Assembly: GCA_018699075.1 (NCBI GenBank)
Contig: JABIPV010000085.1
Coordinates: forward strand, 1 to 23,269
Direction: 5' to 3'
DNA length: 23,269 bases
DNA from: Kordiimonadaceae bacterium
GTDB taxonomy: Bacteria; Pseudomonadota; Alphaproteobacteria; Sphingomonadales; Emcibacteraceae
Every line of letters begins with the position of its first letter. Positions within the stretch are counted from its first letter, which is position 1. A model generated the notes under the pieces. The model did not search any database. It saw only the letters and a list, made by a program, of their open reading frames with translations, and was not told the origin of the DNA. Position numbers and translations under genes: made by a program. This document shows, piece by piece, positions 7,642 through 15,645 of this stretch.

Positions 7642-9171
7642 TTGCAACTTAATATTCATCACCTATTCTTAATAGTAATGGGCTTTATAAGTTTATCCAT
7701 AAGCAATTCACACGCCCAACAGAATAATAATTCCTGCAACGCCATTTTACATAATTACCAAAACGACAATGTCACCTTGATTTCTGCAAAGGATATTCAG
7801 CAAGGGCCAAGAAATCCCGCTTATTGCAAAGTATTTGGCACCATTACTCCCGATATAGGATTTGAAGTACGTCTGCCTAAAGAATGGAACAGCCGTTTTT
7901 ATATGGTTGGTAACGAAGGATCAGGCGGGAAAATAAATAGCCGAAACATGAACCTTCCTCTAAGCATGAATTATGCGACAGCTTCCACAGACCTTGGTCA
8001 TAACGGTTATATGGAAGAAGAAAATTACGGTTATAACAACCGCCAAAAAGTTATTGATTATGGTTTTCGCGCTACCCACTTAACCGCCGTAATCGCCAAA
8101 GAAATTGTTAATTCTTATTATAAAAAAAATGCCGAATATTCCTATTATGTGGCCGGTTCTGCCGGTGGTCGTCAGGGTATGATGGAATTTCAGCGCTTTC
8201 CAGATGATTTTGATGGCTATTTAATCTCGGCCCCGGTCTATAATATTTCTGCCGTACATATGTGGGGTATATGGAAAGCGCAGGCCTTATCGGGCGATGG
8301 ATATATCCCGCCGGAAAAAATTGAACCCTTGGCCAAAGCCATTTATGACCGCTGCGATATAATTGACGGTGTCCAAGACGGAGTTATTGAATATCCCCCT
8401 GCCTGTGATTTTGACCCAGCACTTCATTTAAAACAGTGCGCAGATGGTGATGACTGCTTTACATCAGGACAAATTAATGCGCTGAAGAAAATATATGATG
8501 GTGCACGTAATTCAAATGGTGATCAAATATTTCCCGGTCAGCCACTTGGTGCAGAAACAAAAGGCGATTTGCCGTCCTATATGCGCACCAACGGCCCACA
8601 AAATGCATGGGTTAATACAATTGTTCACGCAGAAGGTGTCGTTGATCGCTACGCCGAGTTTGCTCTTTCATATTTGCGCTACATGGCATTTCCAAAAGAT
8701 GATCCAGAATATAACTTAACTGATTTTGACTTTGATAAAGACCCCGCCCGTCTTGCCGATGCGGCTGACATTACTGATGCGTCAAATCCGGATTTAAGTT
8801 TCTTTAAAGCCAGCGGTGGCAAAGTAATCCACTATCATCACTGGGCAGATACAGCAAACCCCGCCAGTAATTCCATTGCATATTATGATCAGGTATTAGA
8901 AAAAATGGGCGATACTTCAGATTTTTATAAATTTTATTTATTATCTGGTGGTTTTCACGCGGCACCTGGAGTGGGCGCGACAATTGTTCCTTGGCTAGAC
9001 ACGATTGTTAACTGGGTTGAAAACGGTATCGCGCCTGATGAATTAAAGGCGGATCGGATAAAAAATAACCAAATAGTATTCAGCAGAAAAGTATGTCCTT
9101 ACCCCAAAAGAGGTGTCTACAAAGGCAGTGGCGATACAAATTCAGCGGATAGCTTTGAATGCAAAAATTAA
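7642..9171 (+). CDS. Tannase/feruloyl esterase family protein, exported, CS-D-HC cysteines absent
   Basis: The 509-residue product begins with a signal peptide ending around SNSHAQ (residues 21-26). The body follows the tannase/feruloyl esterase family: FEVRLPKEWNSRFYMVGNEGSGG, ATASTDLGHNG, IDYGFRATHLTA, then the nucleophile elbow AGSAGGRQGMMEF with Ser173. The acid Asp403 sits in IHYHHWADTANP and the histidine His439 in LLSGGFHAAPGVG. In characterised members the serine and histidine are each flanked by a cysteine that pair in a disulfide (CS-D-HC motif). Here these positions are Gly172 and Ala440, so both partners are lost together while the triad remains. It may hydrolyse aryl or acyl esters on plant or algal material in the periplasm; the substrate is not predictable. 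The TTG start has a strong GGGAGG site. Confidence 0.85.
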   Translation: MQLNIHHLFLIVMGFISLSISNSHAQQNNNSCNAILHNYQNDNVTLISAKDIQQGPRNPAYCKVFGTITPDIGFEVRLPKEWNSRFYMVGNEGSGGKINSRNMNLPLSMNYATASTDLGHNGYMEEENYGYNNRQKVIDYGFRATHLTAVIAKEIVNSYYKKNAEYSYYVAGSAGGRQGMMEFQRFPDDFDGYLISAPVYNISAVHMWGIWKAQALSGDGYIPPEKIEPLAKAIYDRCDIIDGVQDGVIEYPPACDFDPALHLKQCADGDDCFTSGQINALKKIYDGARNSNGDQIFPGQPLGAETKGDLPSYMRTNGPQNAWVNTIVHAEGVVDRYAEFALSYLRYMAFPKDDPEYNLTDFDFDKDPARLADAADITDASNPDLSFFKASGGKVIHYHHWADTANPASNSIAYYDQVLEKMGDTSDFYKFYLLSGGFHAAPGVGATIVPWLDTIVNWVENGIAPDELKADRIKNNQIVFSRKVCPYPKRGVYKGSGDTNSADSFECKN

Positions 9172-9243
9172 ATTTTATTGCCAAAGCAGTATATTAAAGG
9201 CATGATATAACTCCACAAAAATTAAAAATAGGGAGAATATTAA

Positions 9244-9483
9244 ATGGGATTTATAGCATATATAGTAATTGGGGCACTTGCAGGATGGATTGCTGGCAAT
9301 ATGATGAAAGGGGCCGGCTTTGGCCTTCTTGGTAATATCATCGTTGGCATCGTCGGAGCCATGATTGGCGGTTTTGTACTCGGGTTAATTGGTTTCACTG
9401 GTGGTGGGTTTATCGCATCGTTAATAACCGCAACAATCGGTGCCGTAATTTTACTCTTCATTGTCGGTAAAGTTAAAAAATAA
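9244..9483 (+). CDS. GlsB/YeaQ/YmgE family small membrane protein
   Basis: This 79-residue glycine-rich protein has three predicted membrane segments (about 3-22, 28-48 and 57-76) and ends in a short KVKK tail. The GALAGWIAGNMMKG and LLGNIIVGIVGAMIGG motifs are typical of the transglycosylase-associated/GlsB/YeaQ family, inner-membrane proteins linked with stress responses in some bacteria but of unknown activity. A GGGAG ribosome binding site lies just upstream. It is followed 21 bases later by the aquaporin gene, suggesting co-transcription and perhaps a shared envelope or osmotic role. Confidence 0.88.
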   Translation: MGFIAYIVIGALAGWIAGNMMKGAGFGLLGNIIVGIVGAMIGGFVLGLIGFTGGGFIASLITATIGAVILLFIVGKVKK

Positions 9484-9504
9484 CAACTACTTAAGGACAA
9501 TAAT

Positions 9505-10194
9505 ATGAAAAATTATGTAGCGGAAGGTTTTGGTACCTTCTGGTTGGTTCTTGGTGGTTGCGGCAGTGCCGTACTTGCTGCGGGCTTTCCTGAAGTTGGC
9601 ATTGGCCTGCTTGGCGTTTCACTCGCATTTGGTCTAACTGTGATTACTATGGCATATGCCATTGGTCATATATCAGGTTGTCATTTAAACCCGGCTGTTT
9701 CAATTGGTCTTTGGGCGGGAGGACGGTTTCCAGCTAACCAGCTTTTACCTTATATCATCGCCCAAGTGATCGGTGGTTTAATTGGCGGCGGCGTTTTATA
9801 CTTAATCGCCAGCGGTCAAGCAGGGTTTGATGTAACTGCTGGATTTGCATCCAACGGATATGGAAGTCATTCCCCCGGTGGATACAGCATGGTGGCCGCG
9901 CTGATTACGGAAGTGGTAATGACCATGATGTTTTTACTGGTTATTATGGGCGCAACAGATAAACGCGCACCAGCAGGTTTTGCACCAATTGCAATTGGAT
10001 TATGCCTTACTTTAATCCATCTAATCAGTATTCCTGTAACAAACACATCCGTAAATCCTGCAAGAAGTACGGGCGTTGCTTTATTTGCAGGTGATTGGGC
10101 AATATCACAATTATGGCTTTTCTGGCTTGCACCAATTGTTGGCGCAATACTTGGGGCTGTGATTTATAAGTATATAGGAAATGAAGATAATTAA
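9505..10194 (+). CDS. aqpZ: Aquaporin Z-type water channel
   Basis: A 229-residue MIP-family channel with six membrane helices. The two NPA motifs are at 62-64 (HLNPAV) and 184-186 (SVNPARS). The selectivity filter reads F42, H172, T181 and R187, matching the F/H/T/R set of E. coli AqpZ, so water rather than glycerol is the expected substrate. Length equals AqpZ. It follows the GlsB-type gene closely, and its last 14 bases overlap the next gene, implying translational coupling. Confidence 0.93.
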   Translation: MKNYVAEGFGTFWLVLGGCGSAVLAAGFPEVGIGLLGVSLAFGLTVITMAYAIGHISGCHLNPAVSIGLWAGGRFPANQLLPYIIAQVIGGLIGGGVLYLIASGQAGFDVTAGFASNGYGSHSPGGYSMVAALITEVVMTMMFLLVIMGATDKRAPAGFAPIAIGLCLTLIHLISIPVTNTSVNPARSTGVALFAGDWAISQLWLFWLAPIVGAILGAVIYKYIGNEDN

Positions 10195-10912
10195 ATCTGT
10201 AACTATAGCAGCCATAGCTGCTTCACTTATTTTAGTGAATACATATTCAAATGCACAAGATAGCAAACCAAGCTATCTTGTGAAATATGTTGATAAAGGT
10301 GTCATCAAAATTGATGGCACCATTTCAACTGATGAATGGCAAGATTTTACGAGCATACAAAAAGAGTTTTCAATTCAAAGCAGCACTGAAAAAACACCAT
10401 ACACCCATTTCAAAGCAGCTTGGAATGAGGATGGTTTATATTTTGCTTTTGATATTAAAGATCAACATATCGTCTTAGCCGATACTAAAAGCGGCGAAAG
10501 AGCGGTAGACGATTCCGACCGGGCTGAGATTTTTTTATCTCCTTTGACTGATGGACCTACGCTTGAACAATATTATTGTTTGGAAATGGCGCCCAATAAT
10601 ATTGTCCACGAATTTTCTGCACAAACTTATCGCCAGATGGATACGTCTTGGGCCTTAAAAGGTTCCGTTTATGAAACAGTTATCAGTGATACAGGCTACA
10701 CAGTGGAAGGTTTTTTACCCACTGAAACCCTCACAGAAATGGATATTCATATAAAAGACGGCGGCTCTTTTTACGCGGGTGTATTTCGTGCAGAATTTAC
10801 CCAAACCGAAGATGAATTAGTAATGCAGTGGATCAGCTGGATTAACGCAAAATTATCAAAACCTGATTTTCATGGTCCTACCTCTTTTGGGCTGTTCAAC
10901 TTGGTAAAATAA
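10181..10912 (+). CDS. Exported CBM9-like (DOMON-fold) protein
   Basis: The 243-residue product has a signal peptide (about 1-25, cleavage near SNA-Q). The mature part is essentially one CBM9-like domain: IKIDGTISTDEWQ near 42-54, AWNEDGLYFAFDIKD near 85-99, DDSDRAEIFLSP near 110-121, then VEGFLPTETL and a closing QWISW. Related domains bind glycans or, in the DOMON superfamily, heme or sugars. No catalytic domain is attached. The ATG overlaps the aquaporin 3' end by 14 bases, with an AGGA too close to be ideal, so expression probably depends on coupling. It may bind a polysaccharide or a ligand in the periplasm or outside; the ligand is unknown. Confidence 0.72.
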   Translation: MKIIKSVTIAAIAASLILVNTYSNAQDSKPSYLVKYVDKGVIKIDGTISTDEWQDFTSIQKEFSIQSSTEKTPYTHFKAAWNEDGLYFAFDIKDQHIVLADTKSGERAVDDSDRAEIFLSPLTDGPTLEQYYCLEMAPNNIVHEFSAQTYRQMDTSWALKGSVYETVISDTGYTVEGFLPTETLTEMDIHIKDGGSFYAGVFRAEFTQTEDELVMQWISWINAKLSKPDFHGPTSFGLFNLVK

Positions 10913-10926
10913 CGATAATAAGAAGC

Positions 10927-11940
10927 ATGATAAATTTAACCGTTGTTGACCAATCCCCAATTCAGCTTGGATCGGAAGATCAAAGACCTGCCCCACAATT
11001 AAGTGTTGAGCTTGCGAAAGCTTGTGAAGAGTGGGGTTATAAGCGCTATTGGCTGGCCGAACATCACAACACCAGTTACTTTTCCGGACCAACACCAGAA
11101 ATCCTCATTAGCCGTATTGCATCCGAAACAAATTCTATGCGTATTGGCAGCGGGGGTGTGATGCTGTCCCATTATAGTCCTTATAAAGTTGCGGAAAATT
11201 TTCGCCTCCTCGCGACATTATTCCCGGGACGCATTGACATGGGCATTGGCCGCGCTCCTGGCGGTGATCAAATGGCAAGTATGGCGTTATCTTATCCCGG
11301 TCAAGCCACATACGGTGAAGTATATTCCCGTCAAGCTCATGACTTAAAGGCTTTTCTTGATGGTGGCTTAGAAGAAGCTCACCCCTTTAAAAGCTTAATC
11401 ACATCGCCTTACGATGATTATAGCCCCGAATATTGGATGTTAGGCACCAGTGGCGGCAGCGCCGCACTCGCCGGGCATTTGGGCTATTCATTATCACTCG
11501 GTCTTTTTGTCGCGCCCACAGGGCAAAAATACGACATTGTTGAAAGTTACTTACAAGCATTTGAAAATGCGGAGCATAAACATAAACCCGAAGTGATGAT
11601 CGCTGTTGGCGGGGCTTGCGCCGACACCAAAGAAGAAGCAGAATATATTGTCTCTTCTCAGCTCTACAAAAAAACCATTGCCCAAACTCGTGGTGATGAT
11701 AATCCATGGATCCATCCTGATCAGGTTCAGGATAATATTAAGGGCTTCTCCGCCCGGGAACATCGCTATTATAACTTATTAAAAGAAAATTTTGTTATTG
11801 GTACGCCCGCTGAATGCGAAGAACGCATGATGAAATTACAAGAATATTGGCGCACAGATGAATTTGCATTTCTCACCGTAACACATTCATTTGAAAGCCG
11901 AAAAAACAGTTATAAACTACTCGCAAAACAGCTTTTATAG
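10927..11940 (+). CDS. Luciferase-like (LLM class) flavin-dependent oxidoreductase
   Basis: A 337-residue luciferase-like monooxygenase of the single-component YhbW/MsnO8-like group. Recognisable blocks are the start LTVVDQSPIQLG, RYWLAEHHNT near 40-50, the IGSGGVMLSHYSPYKVAENFRLL stretch near 74-96, and FPGRIDMGIGRAPGGD near 99-114. The C-terminal block FVIGTPAECEERM is also typical. Such proteins use reduced FMN or F420 to oxidise small molecules; substrate unknown. It follows the CBM9-like gene after 14 bases and probably closes this operon. Confidence 0.87.
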   Translation: MINLTVVDQSPIQLGSEDQRPAPQLSVELAKACEEWGYKRYWLAEHHNTSYFSGPTPEILISRIASETNSMRIGSGGVMLSHYSPYKVAENFRLLATLFPGRIDMGIGRAPGGDQMASMALSYPGQATYGEVYSRQAHDLKAFLDGGLEEAHPFKSLITSPYDDYSPEYWMLGTSGGSAALAGHLGYSLSLGLFVAPTGQKYDIVESYLQAFENAEHKHKPEVMIAVGGACADTKEEAEYIVSSQLYKKTIAQTRGDDNPWIHPDQVQDNIKGFSAREHRYYNLLKENFVIGTPAECEERMMKLQEYWRTDEFAFLTVTHSFESRKNSYKLLAKQLL

Positions 11941-11947
11941 CAACTCC

Positions 11948-11971
11948 AGCTATAACAATCTTGTTATAGCT
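11948..11971. repeat. Perfect 11-bp inverted repeat, possible operator
   Basis: The arms AGCTATAACAA (11948-11958) and TTGTTATAGCT (11961-11971) are exact reverse complements separated by two bases. The stem is A/T rich and no T-run follows on either strand, so an intrinsic terminator is unlikely. It sits between the luciferase-like gene and a candidate promoter for the downstream operon, which suits a binding site for a dimeric regulator. A half-site-like TATAACA recurs at 11998-12004. Confidence 0.45.
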
Positions 11972-11989
11972 ATACACTAAAAAACAACA

Positions 11990-12018
11990 TTGACATTATA
12001 ACAGATTTGCAATTTACT
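11990..12018 (+). promoter_or_regulatory. Candidate sigma-70 promoter for the exported FAH/NSS/TRAP-SBP operon
   Basis: A perfect TTGACA (-35) at 11990-11995 is followed after 17 bases by TTTACT at 12013-12018, a 4-of-6 match to the -10 consensus. This would give a leader of roughly 65 bases before the ATG at 12090. It lies 18 bases downstream of the inverted repeat. Confidence 0.4.
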
Positions 12019-12078
12019 AAGCTCACATACAACTTGCTATGGGGCCTGTTGTTTGAATATTCAAAATAAATATCAAAC

Positions 12079-12083
12079 AGGAG
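12079..12083 (+). promoter_or_regulatory. Ribosome binding site deciding the ATG at 12090
   Basis: AGGAG abuts an ATG at 12084, too close to serve it, but is 6 bases before the in-frame ATG at 12090, which is therefore the better start. Confidence 0.6.
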
Positions 12084-12089
12084 ATGTTC

Positions 12090-13151
12090 ATGAAATATTT
12101 AATTTCACTTTTCATTGTATTTTTTACCAGCGTTACATTTGCGGCTGCCCCCAGCAGCGCGCCAGACACACCTTTTAGATTAGGCACTTTTGAAGCCGAC
12201 GGAATGACACGTGTCGGCATGGTACTCGGCGAAGATACAATTCTTGATATAAGAGGCGCAAGCGCCGCTTTAAGTTCAGCTGAAGATTTAGACGGCGTGC
12301 GTATGCCGCGTAATATGTTGTCACTGATCGAAAATTACGACCGTGTAAAAGCACGTCTCTATCAAATTGCCAATTATTATACTGGCAACGCCGACGGCCG
12401 ATCATTTGCTTTTAAAGTCGCTGATGTTACGCTGAGAGCCCCTATTAAATGGCCTTACAATTTAGTATCAGCCGCAGCAAACTATCGAGACCACACCCGA
12501 GAAATGTCAGACACTGATCTGAAACCAGTTGATCCTGACGTTGACCCACCAGTACTTTTTGCAAAGTCGCCACGTTCAACCATCCTTGACCCCAACTCTG
12601 AGTTTCCAATCCCGAAAGGTTATCCTCTGGGTAGAGCATGGGATTTTGAAAATGAATTGGCCGTAATTATCGGTAAAAAAGCCGATAGCGTAAGCATTGA
12701 AGATGCCAAGGACTATGTTTTCGGTTATAGCATCGTTTTCGATGTTAGTGCCAGAAATGACCCTTCTTTTCCACGCAAAGAAAGAGCTGGCTTCAATTTT
12801 GGAGTAAACTGGATGGAAGGTAAAAGTCGCGATAATGCAGCACCTTTTGGACCTTACATTACACCAAAAGAATTTATTGGTGATAGTGCTGACCTTGATA
12901 TCAAAACCTGGGTTAATGGCGTTCAAAAACAAGATGGTAACAGCAGAGATATGATCCATGATGAACCGCATCTGATACGTCATATGACAGCAATATTTAC
13001 CCACTATCCCGGTGATGTGATAATGACAGGAACACCTGCAGGTGTCGGCACAGCACGAAATCCGCCTGAGTTTCTTCAACCGGGTGACGTGGTTGAAATG
13101 AGTATCGAAAATATCGGTACCCTCGTTACAACAATTACTGAAGAAAAATAA
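12090..13151 (+). CDS. Fumarylacetoacetate hydrolase (FAH) family protein with signal peptide
   Basis: From the ATG at 12090 the product has 353 residues. It starts with a clear signal peptide (KYLISLFIVFFTSVTFAAA, cleavage near residue 18-20), unlike ordinary cytosolic FAH enzymes. The mature part has an N-terminal small domain (FRLGTFEADGMTRVG) and a full FAH domain: SAAANYRDHTREM, then metal ligands E187 and E189 (WDFENELAVIIGK) and D218 (FDVSARN), and the MTGTPAGVGTARNPPEFLQPGDVVEM block. The family cleaves C-C bonds, hydrolyses or decarboxylates 2-oxo or 2,4-diketo acids, using Mg2+ or Mn2+. It leads an apparent operon with an NSS symporter and two TRAP-type binding proteins, suggesting handling of a periplasmic organic acid. 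Substrate is unknown. Confidence 0.85.
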   Translation: MKYLISLFIVFFTSVTFAAAPSSAPDTPFRLGTFEADGMTRVGMVLGEDTILDIRGASAALSSAEDLDGVRMPRNMLSLIENYDRVKARLYQIANYYTGNADGRSFAFKVADVTLRAPIKWPYNLVSAAANYRDHTREMSDTDLKPVDPDVDPPVLFAKSPRSTILDPNSEFPIPKGYPLGRAWDFENELAVIIGKKADSVSIEDAKDYVFGYSIVFDVSARNDPSFPRKERAGFNFGVNWMEGKSRDNAAPFGPYITPKEFIGDSADLDIKTWVNGVQKQDGNSRDMIHDEPHLIRHMTAIFTHYPGDVIMTGTPAGVGTARNPPEFLQPGDVVEMSIENIGTLVTTITEEK

Positions 13152-13202
13152 AGAAGAAATGCAATATGTCGCCGACACATACCGAAGGGAATATGGATAA
13201 GT

Positions 13203-14579
13203 ATGTCAACTGATAAAGCACACGAATTATGGTCTTCTAAATTAACATTCATTATGGCTGTCGTTGGTTCAGCCGTTGGCCTCGCTAATATTTGGCGTTT
13301 CCCGTATACCGCAGGAATGAATGGCGGTGCTGCGTTTGTTTTTATTTACATTGGCGCGGTGCTCATGCTTGCCGCTCCAGTCCTTATCGGAGAATTAATG
13401 GTGGGCCGTAGAGGGCAAAAAAGCCCCCCAATATCCATGTTAAAAACGGCTGAGGAATCTGGCGGCAGTCCTAAATGGCAATATATGGGGGTGGTCGGAA
13501 TTGTTGCAGCAATAATTATCTTCTCAACTTATTCCATCGTCGGCGGCTGGACTTTAGCCTACAGCACAAAAGTCGCAAGCGGATTATTCGTTGGTGAACA
13601 AGGCGATGCAATTAAAGATTTATTTACTGACTTCACCAGCAATGGGGCCACCGTATTATTTTGGACAACTTTGTTTCTTGGCCTCACCACATGGGTATCA
13701 TCGCGCGGCATTAAAAGCGGCATTGAAAAAGCAGTTAAGTATTTGATGCCTCTTCTTTTCATCATGTTACTGGTACTTGTCGGTTACGCCGCATGGGTTG
13801 GTAATTTCAAACAAGCACTTGATTTTTTATTCACACCTGATTTTTCCAAAGTTACCGTAAACACCTTTATTTCTGCCTTTGGGCAGGCCTTTTTCTCGTT
13901 AGGTGTTGGGGTGACTAACCTTATGGCATATGGTGCCTATATGGATCAAAAAACGTCCATTCCTAGATCCTCACTGATTATTGCCGGGACTGATACATTT
14001 GTCGCGTTGCTTGCTGGACTAGCTATCTTTCCTATTATATTCGCATTCAATATGATGCCGTCTGAAGGACCAGGGCTAGTCTTCATGGCCCTGCCCGTTG
14101 CTTTTGGTAATATGGCTGGCGGGACTATTTTTGGCACAATTTTCTTTTTATTACTCTTCTTTGCCGCCTTAACATCAGCCCTCTCTATGATGGAAGCAAC
14201 CGTATCATGGTTTCAAGATAAAACCGATTGGTCCAGACGAAAGTCCGCCCTATGTGCGGGGTCTATTAGTTGGCTACTCAGCACATTATCGGTTTTATCC
14301 TTCAGCAATTGGTCAAATTTTTATCCACTTAATTTTATTAAAATATTTGAAGGAAAAACATTCTTTGACATTTTCGATTACGCAACCTCAACAGTTATGA
14401 TGCCTTTAGGCGGCGTGTTCATCGCAATTTATGTGGGCTGGGTTTTAAAACAAAGTGTTACAGAAGAAGAATTTGCTAAGGGTGGCAACACGTCGGGATA
14501 CCAGACTTGGTTATTTTTAGTTCGTTATGTTGCCCCTGTGGTTCTTCTGATCATATTTATCAATCTGGTAAGTGCTTAG
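13203..14579 (+). CDS. Sodium-dependent transporter, NSS (SNF) family
   Basis: A 458-residue membrane protein of the neurotransmitter:sodium symporter family, LeuT fold. The first helix carries the family signature VGSAVGLANIWRFPYTAGMNGGAAF (residues 21-45 approximately), which lines the sodium and substrate sites. GELMVGRRGQ follows helix 2, and a helix-6 region (INTFISAFGQAFFSLGVG-like) holds the second sodium/substrate segment. About 11 membrane segments are visible. Bacterial members usually import amino acids or related amines with sodium. The gene starts 51 bases after the exported FAH gene, with AAGGGA upstream, and ends 9 bases before the first TRAP-type binding protein. The real substrate is unknown. 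Confidence 0.88.
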   Translation: MSTDKAHELWSSKLTFIMAVVGSAVGLANIWRFPYTAGMNGGAAFVFIYIGAVLMLAAPVLIGELMVGRRGQKSPPISMLKTAEESGGSPKWQYMGVVGIVAAIIIFSTYSIVGGWTLAYSTKVASGLFVGEQGDAIKDLFTDFTSNGATVLFWTTLFLGLTTWVSSRGIKSGIEKAVKYLMPLLFIMLLVLVGYAAWVGNFKQALDFLFTPDFSKVTVNTFISAFGQAFFSLGVGVTNLMAYGAYMDQKTSIPRSSLIIAGTDTFVALLAGLAIFPIIFAFNMMPSEGPGLVFMALPVAFGNMAGGTIFGTIFFLLLFFAALTSALSMMEATVSWFQDKTDWSRRKSALCAGSISWLLSTLSVLSFSNWSNFYPLNFIKIFEGKTFFDIFDYATSTVMMPLGGVFIAIYVGWVLKQSVTEEEFAKGGNTSGYQTWLFLVRYVAPVVLLIIFINLVSA

Positions 14580-14588
14580 GAAACAATT

Positions 14589-15641
14589 ATGAAAAAATTA
14601 CTATTTACATTTTTTATATCTACATTTGCGCTTACAGGAACACTCTATGCACAGGAACCCATTATCATTAAAATGGGCAGTGTCATTGGCGATGGTGCAG
14701 ATGGCAGAATGCCGCTTCATACAGGGAAAATTCAAGAACAATTTGCTCGAATGGTCCACGAATACACAAATGGTGAAGTGATATGGGAAAACTTAGACGG
14801 TAAAAGACCAGACATTCCCGTTTTCATTATGCCCGGCATGACTGCCAAGGGCGACGTAATACAAGCCACCAGTGTACCATCGCTATTTATGCCGCGAGTG
14901 CCAGAAATGAATATCCAGTCAATTCCTTATCTATTTAACGGCGATGAACATGTCAGGCGATATTTGGGTTCAGAAGCCGATAAGTGGCTCTCAGAAAAAG
15001 TTGAAAAAACATACGGCGTAAAAGTACTTGGTAGTTTTCATCATTCAAACGCCGTTAGCATAAATGGCACCACACCGATTATCGAACCAGAAGATTTCGG
15101 CGGAAAAATTCTCAATGATTTTTCTGAAAGCTGGGCTCCTATGTGGGCCAATATAAAGCCAATAGAAATTACCTATATGGGTTATGCAGAAGCCGCAGAG
15201 GGAAAGCTTGTGGACGAAGGTGCAACCACAGAAGTAAATGTAGCTATGCTGCAAAACAATCATGGTCAGCGCCTTTATGAGCGTTTCAAACACGTAACCC
15301 TTGTGCCAAATATGTATAATATATATTACACAATACTGATTAACCCGGGTGTCTGGAACGGCCTTACAAAGTTCCAACAAGACGGCATAAATCGCGCCAT
15401 GTTGGATGCTCAAAGATCATCTACTGCACAGCATCTTGATACCATGATGTGGGCATTACAGCTTAATCAGTCTGAAGGTGTCAAAATTCATTTTCAAACA
15501 TCTGCTGAACGCAAAAGATGGAAAGCAGAATTTTATCCTAAAATGGTAAAATCAATTGTGGATAAAAGCAGTGACCCTGCAAAAACAATGGAAATGATAA
15601 AGAAGATAGAAGACCTCGTAAAAGATTTGGAATGGAAATAA
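14589..15641 (+). CDS. TRAP-type (DctP-family) substrate-binding protein, copy 1
   Basis: The 350-residue product has a signal peptide ending near LYAQ (residue 21) and a DctP-like two-lobed binding-protein pattern: IIIKMGSVIGDG at the first strand, MPRVPEMNIQSIPYLFNGDEHVRRYL near 98-125, GVKVLGSFHHSNAVSING, EPEDFGGKILND near 168-177, and a long C-terminal helix region. In typical TRAP binding proteins the GxKIR strand supplies an arginine that holds the substrate carboxylate; here the aligned position is L175. No DctQ or DctM permease genes are near. It starts 9 bases after the symporter stop with AGGAAA as ribosome binding site and is followed 4 bases later by a paralogue of equal length. 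The ligand may not be a simple carboxylate. Confidence 0.82.
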   Translation: MKKLLFTFFISTFALTGTLYAQEPIIIKMGSVIGDGADGRMPLHTGKIQEQFARMVHEYTNGEVIWENLDGKRPDIPVFIMPGMTAKGDVIQATSVPSLFMPRVPEMNIQSIPYLFNGDEHVRRYLGSEADKWLSEKVEKTYGVKVLGSFHHSNAVSINGTTPIIEPEDFGGKILNDFSESWAPMWANIKPIEITYMGYAEAAEGKLVDEGATTEVNVAMLQNNHGQRLYERFKHVTLVPNMYNIYYTILINPGVWNGLTKFQQDGINRAMLDAQRSSTAQHLDTMMWALQLNQSEGVKIHFQTSAERKRWKAEFYPKMVKSIVDKSSDPAKTMEMIKKIEDLVKDLEWK

Positions 15642-15645
15642 CAGC

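Noticed and set aside
9240..9500. An 86-codon minus-strand open frame covering the GlsB-type gene.
   Set aside because: Its proline-rich repeats are the reverse complement of the glycine-rich membrane helices; no independent support.
11948..11980. Intrinsic terminator after the luciferase-like gene.
   Set aside because: The stem is A/T rich and is not followed by a T-run on either strand, so it was kept only as a possible operator.
12084..12089. ATG at 12084 as the start of the exported FAH gene.
   Set aside because: It directly abuts the AGGAG site, leaving no spacing; the ATG at 12090 is correctly spaced.
12576..13178. A 200-codon open frame on the minus strand inside the exported FAH gene.
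   Set aside because: It is antisense to a gene with clear FAH motifs and signal peptide, has no recognisable family pattern and no ribosome binding site.
15045..15413. A 122-codon minus-strand open frame inside binding protein 1.
   Set aside because: Antisense to a well-supported gene; its composition is rich in Tyr, Ile and Cys in a way expected of a shadow frame.
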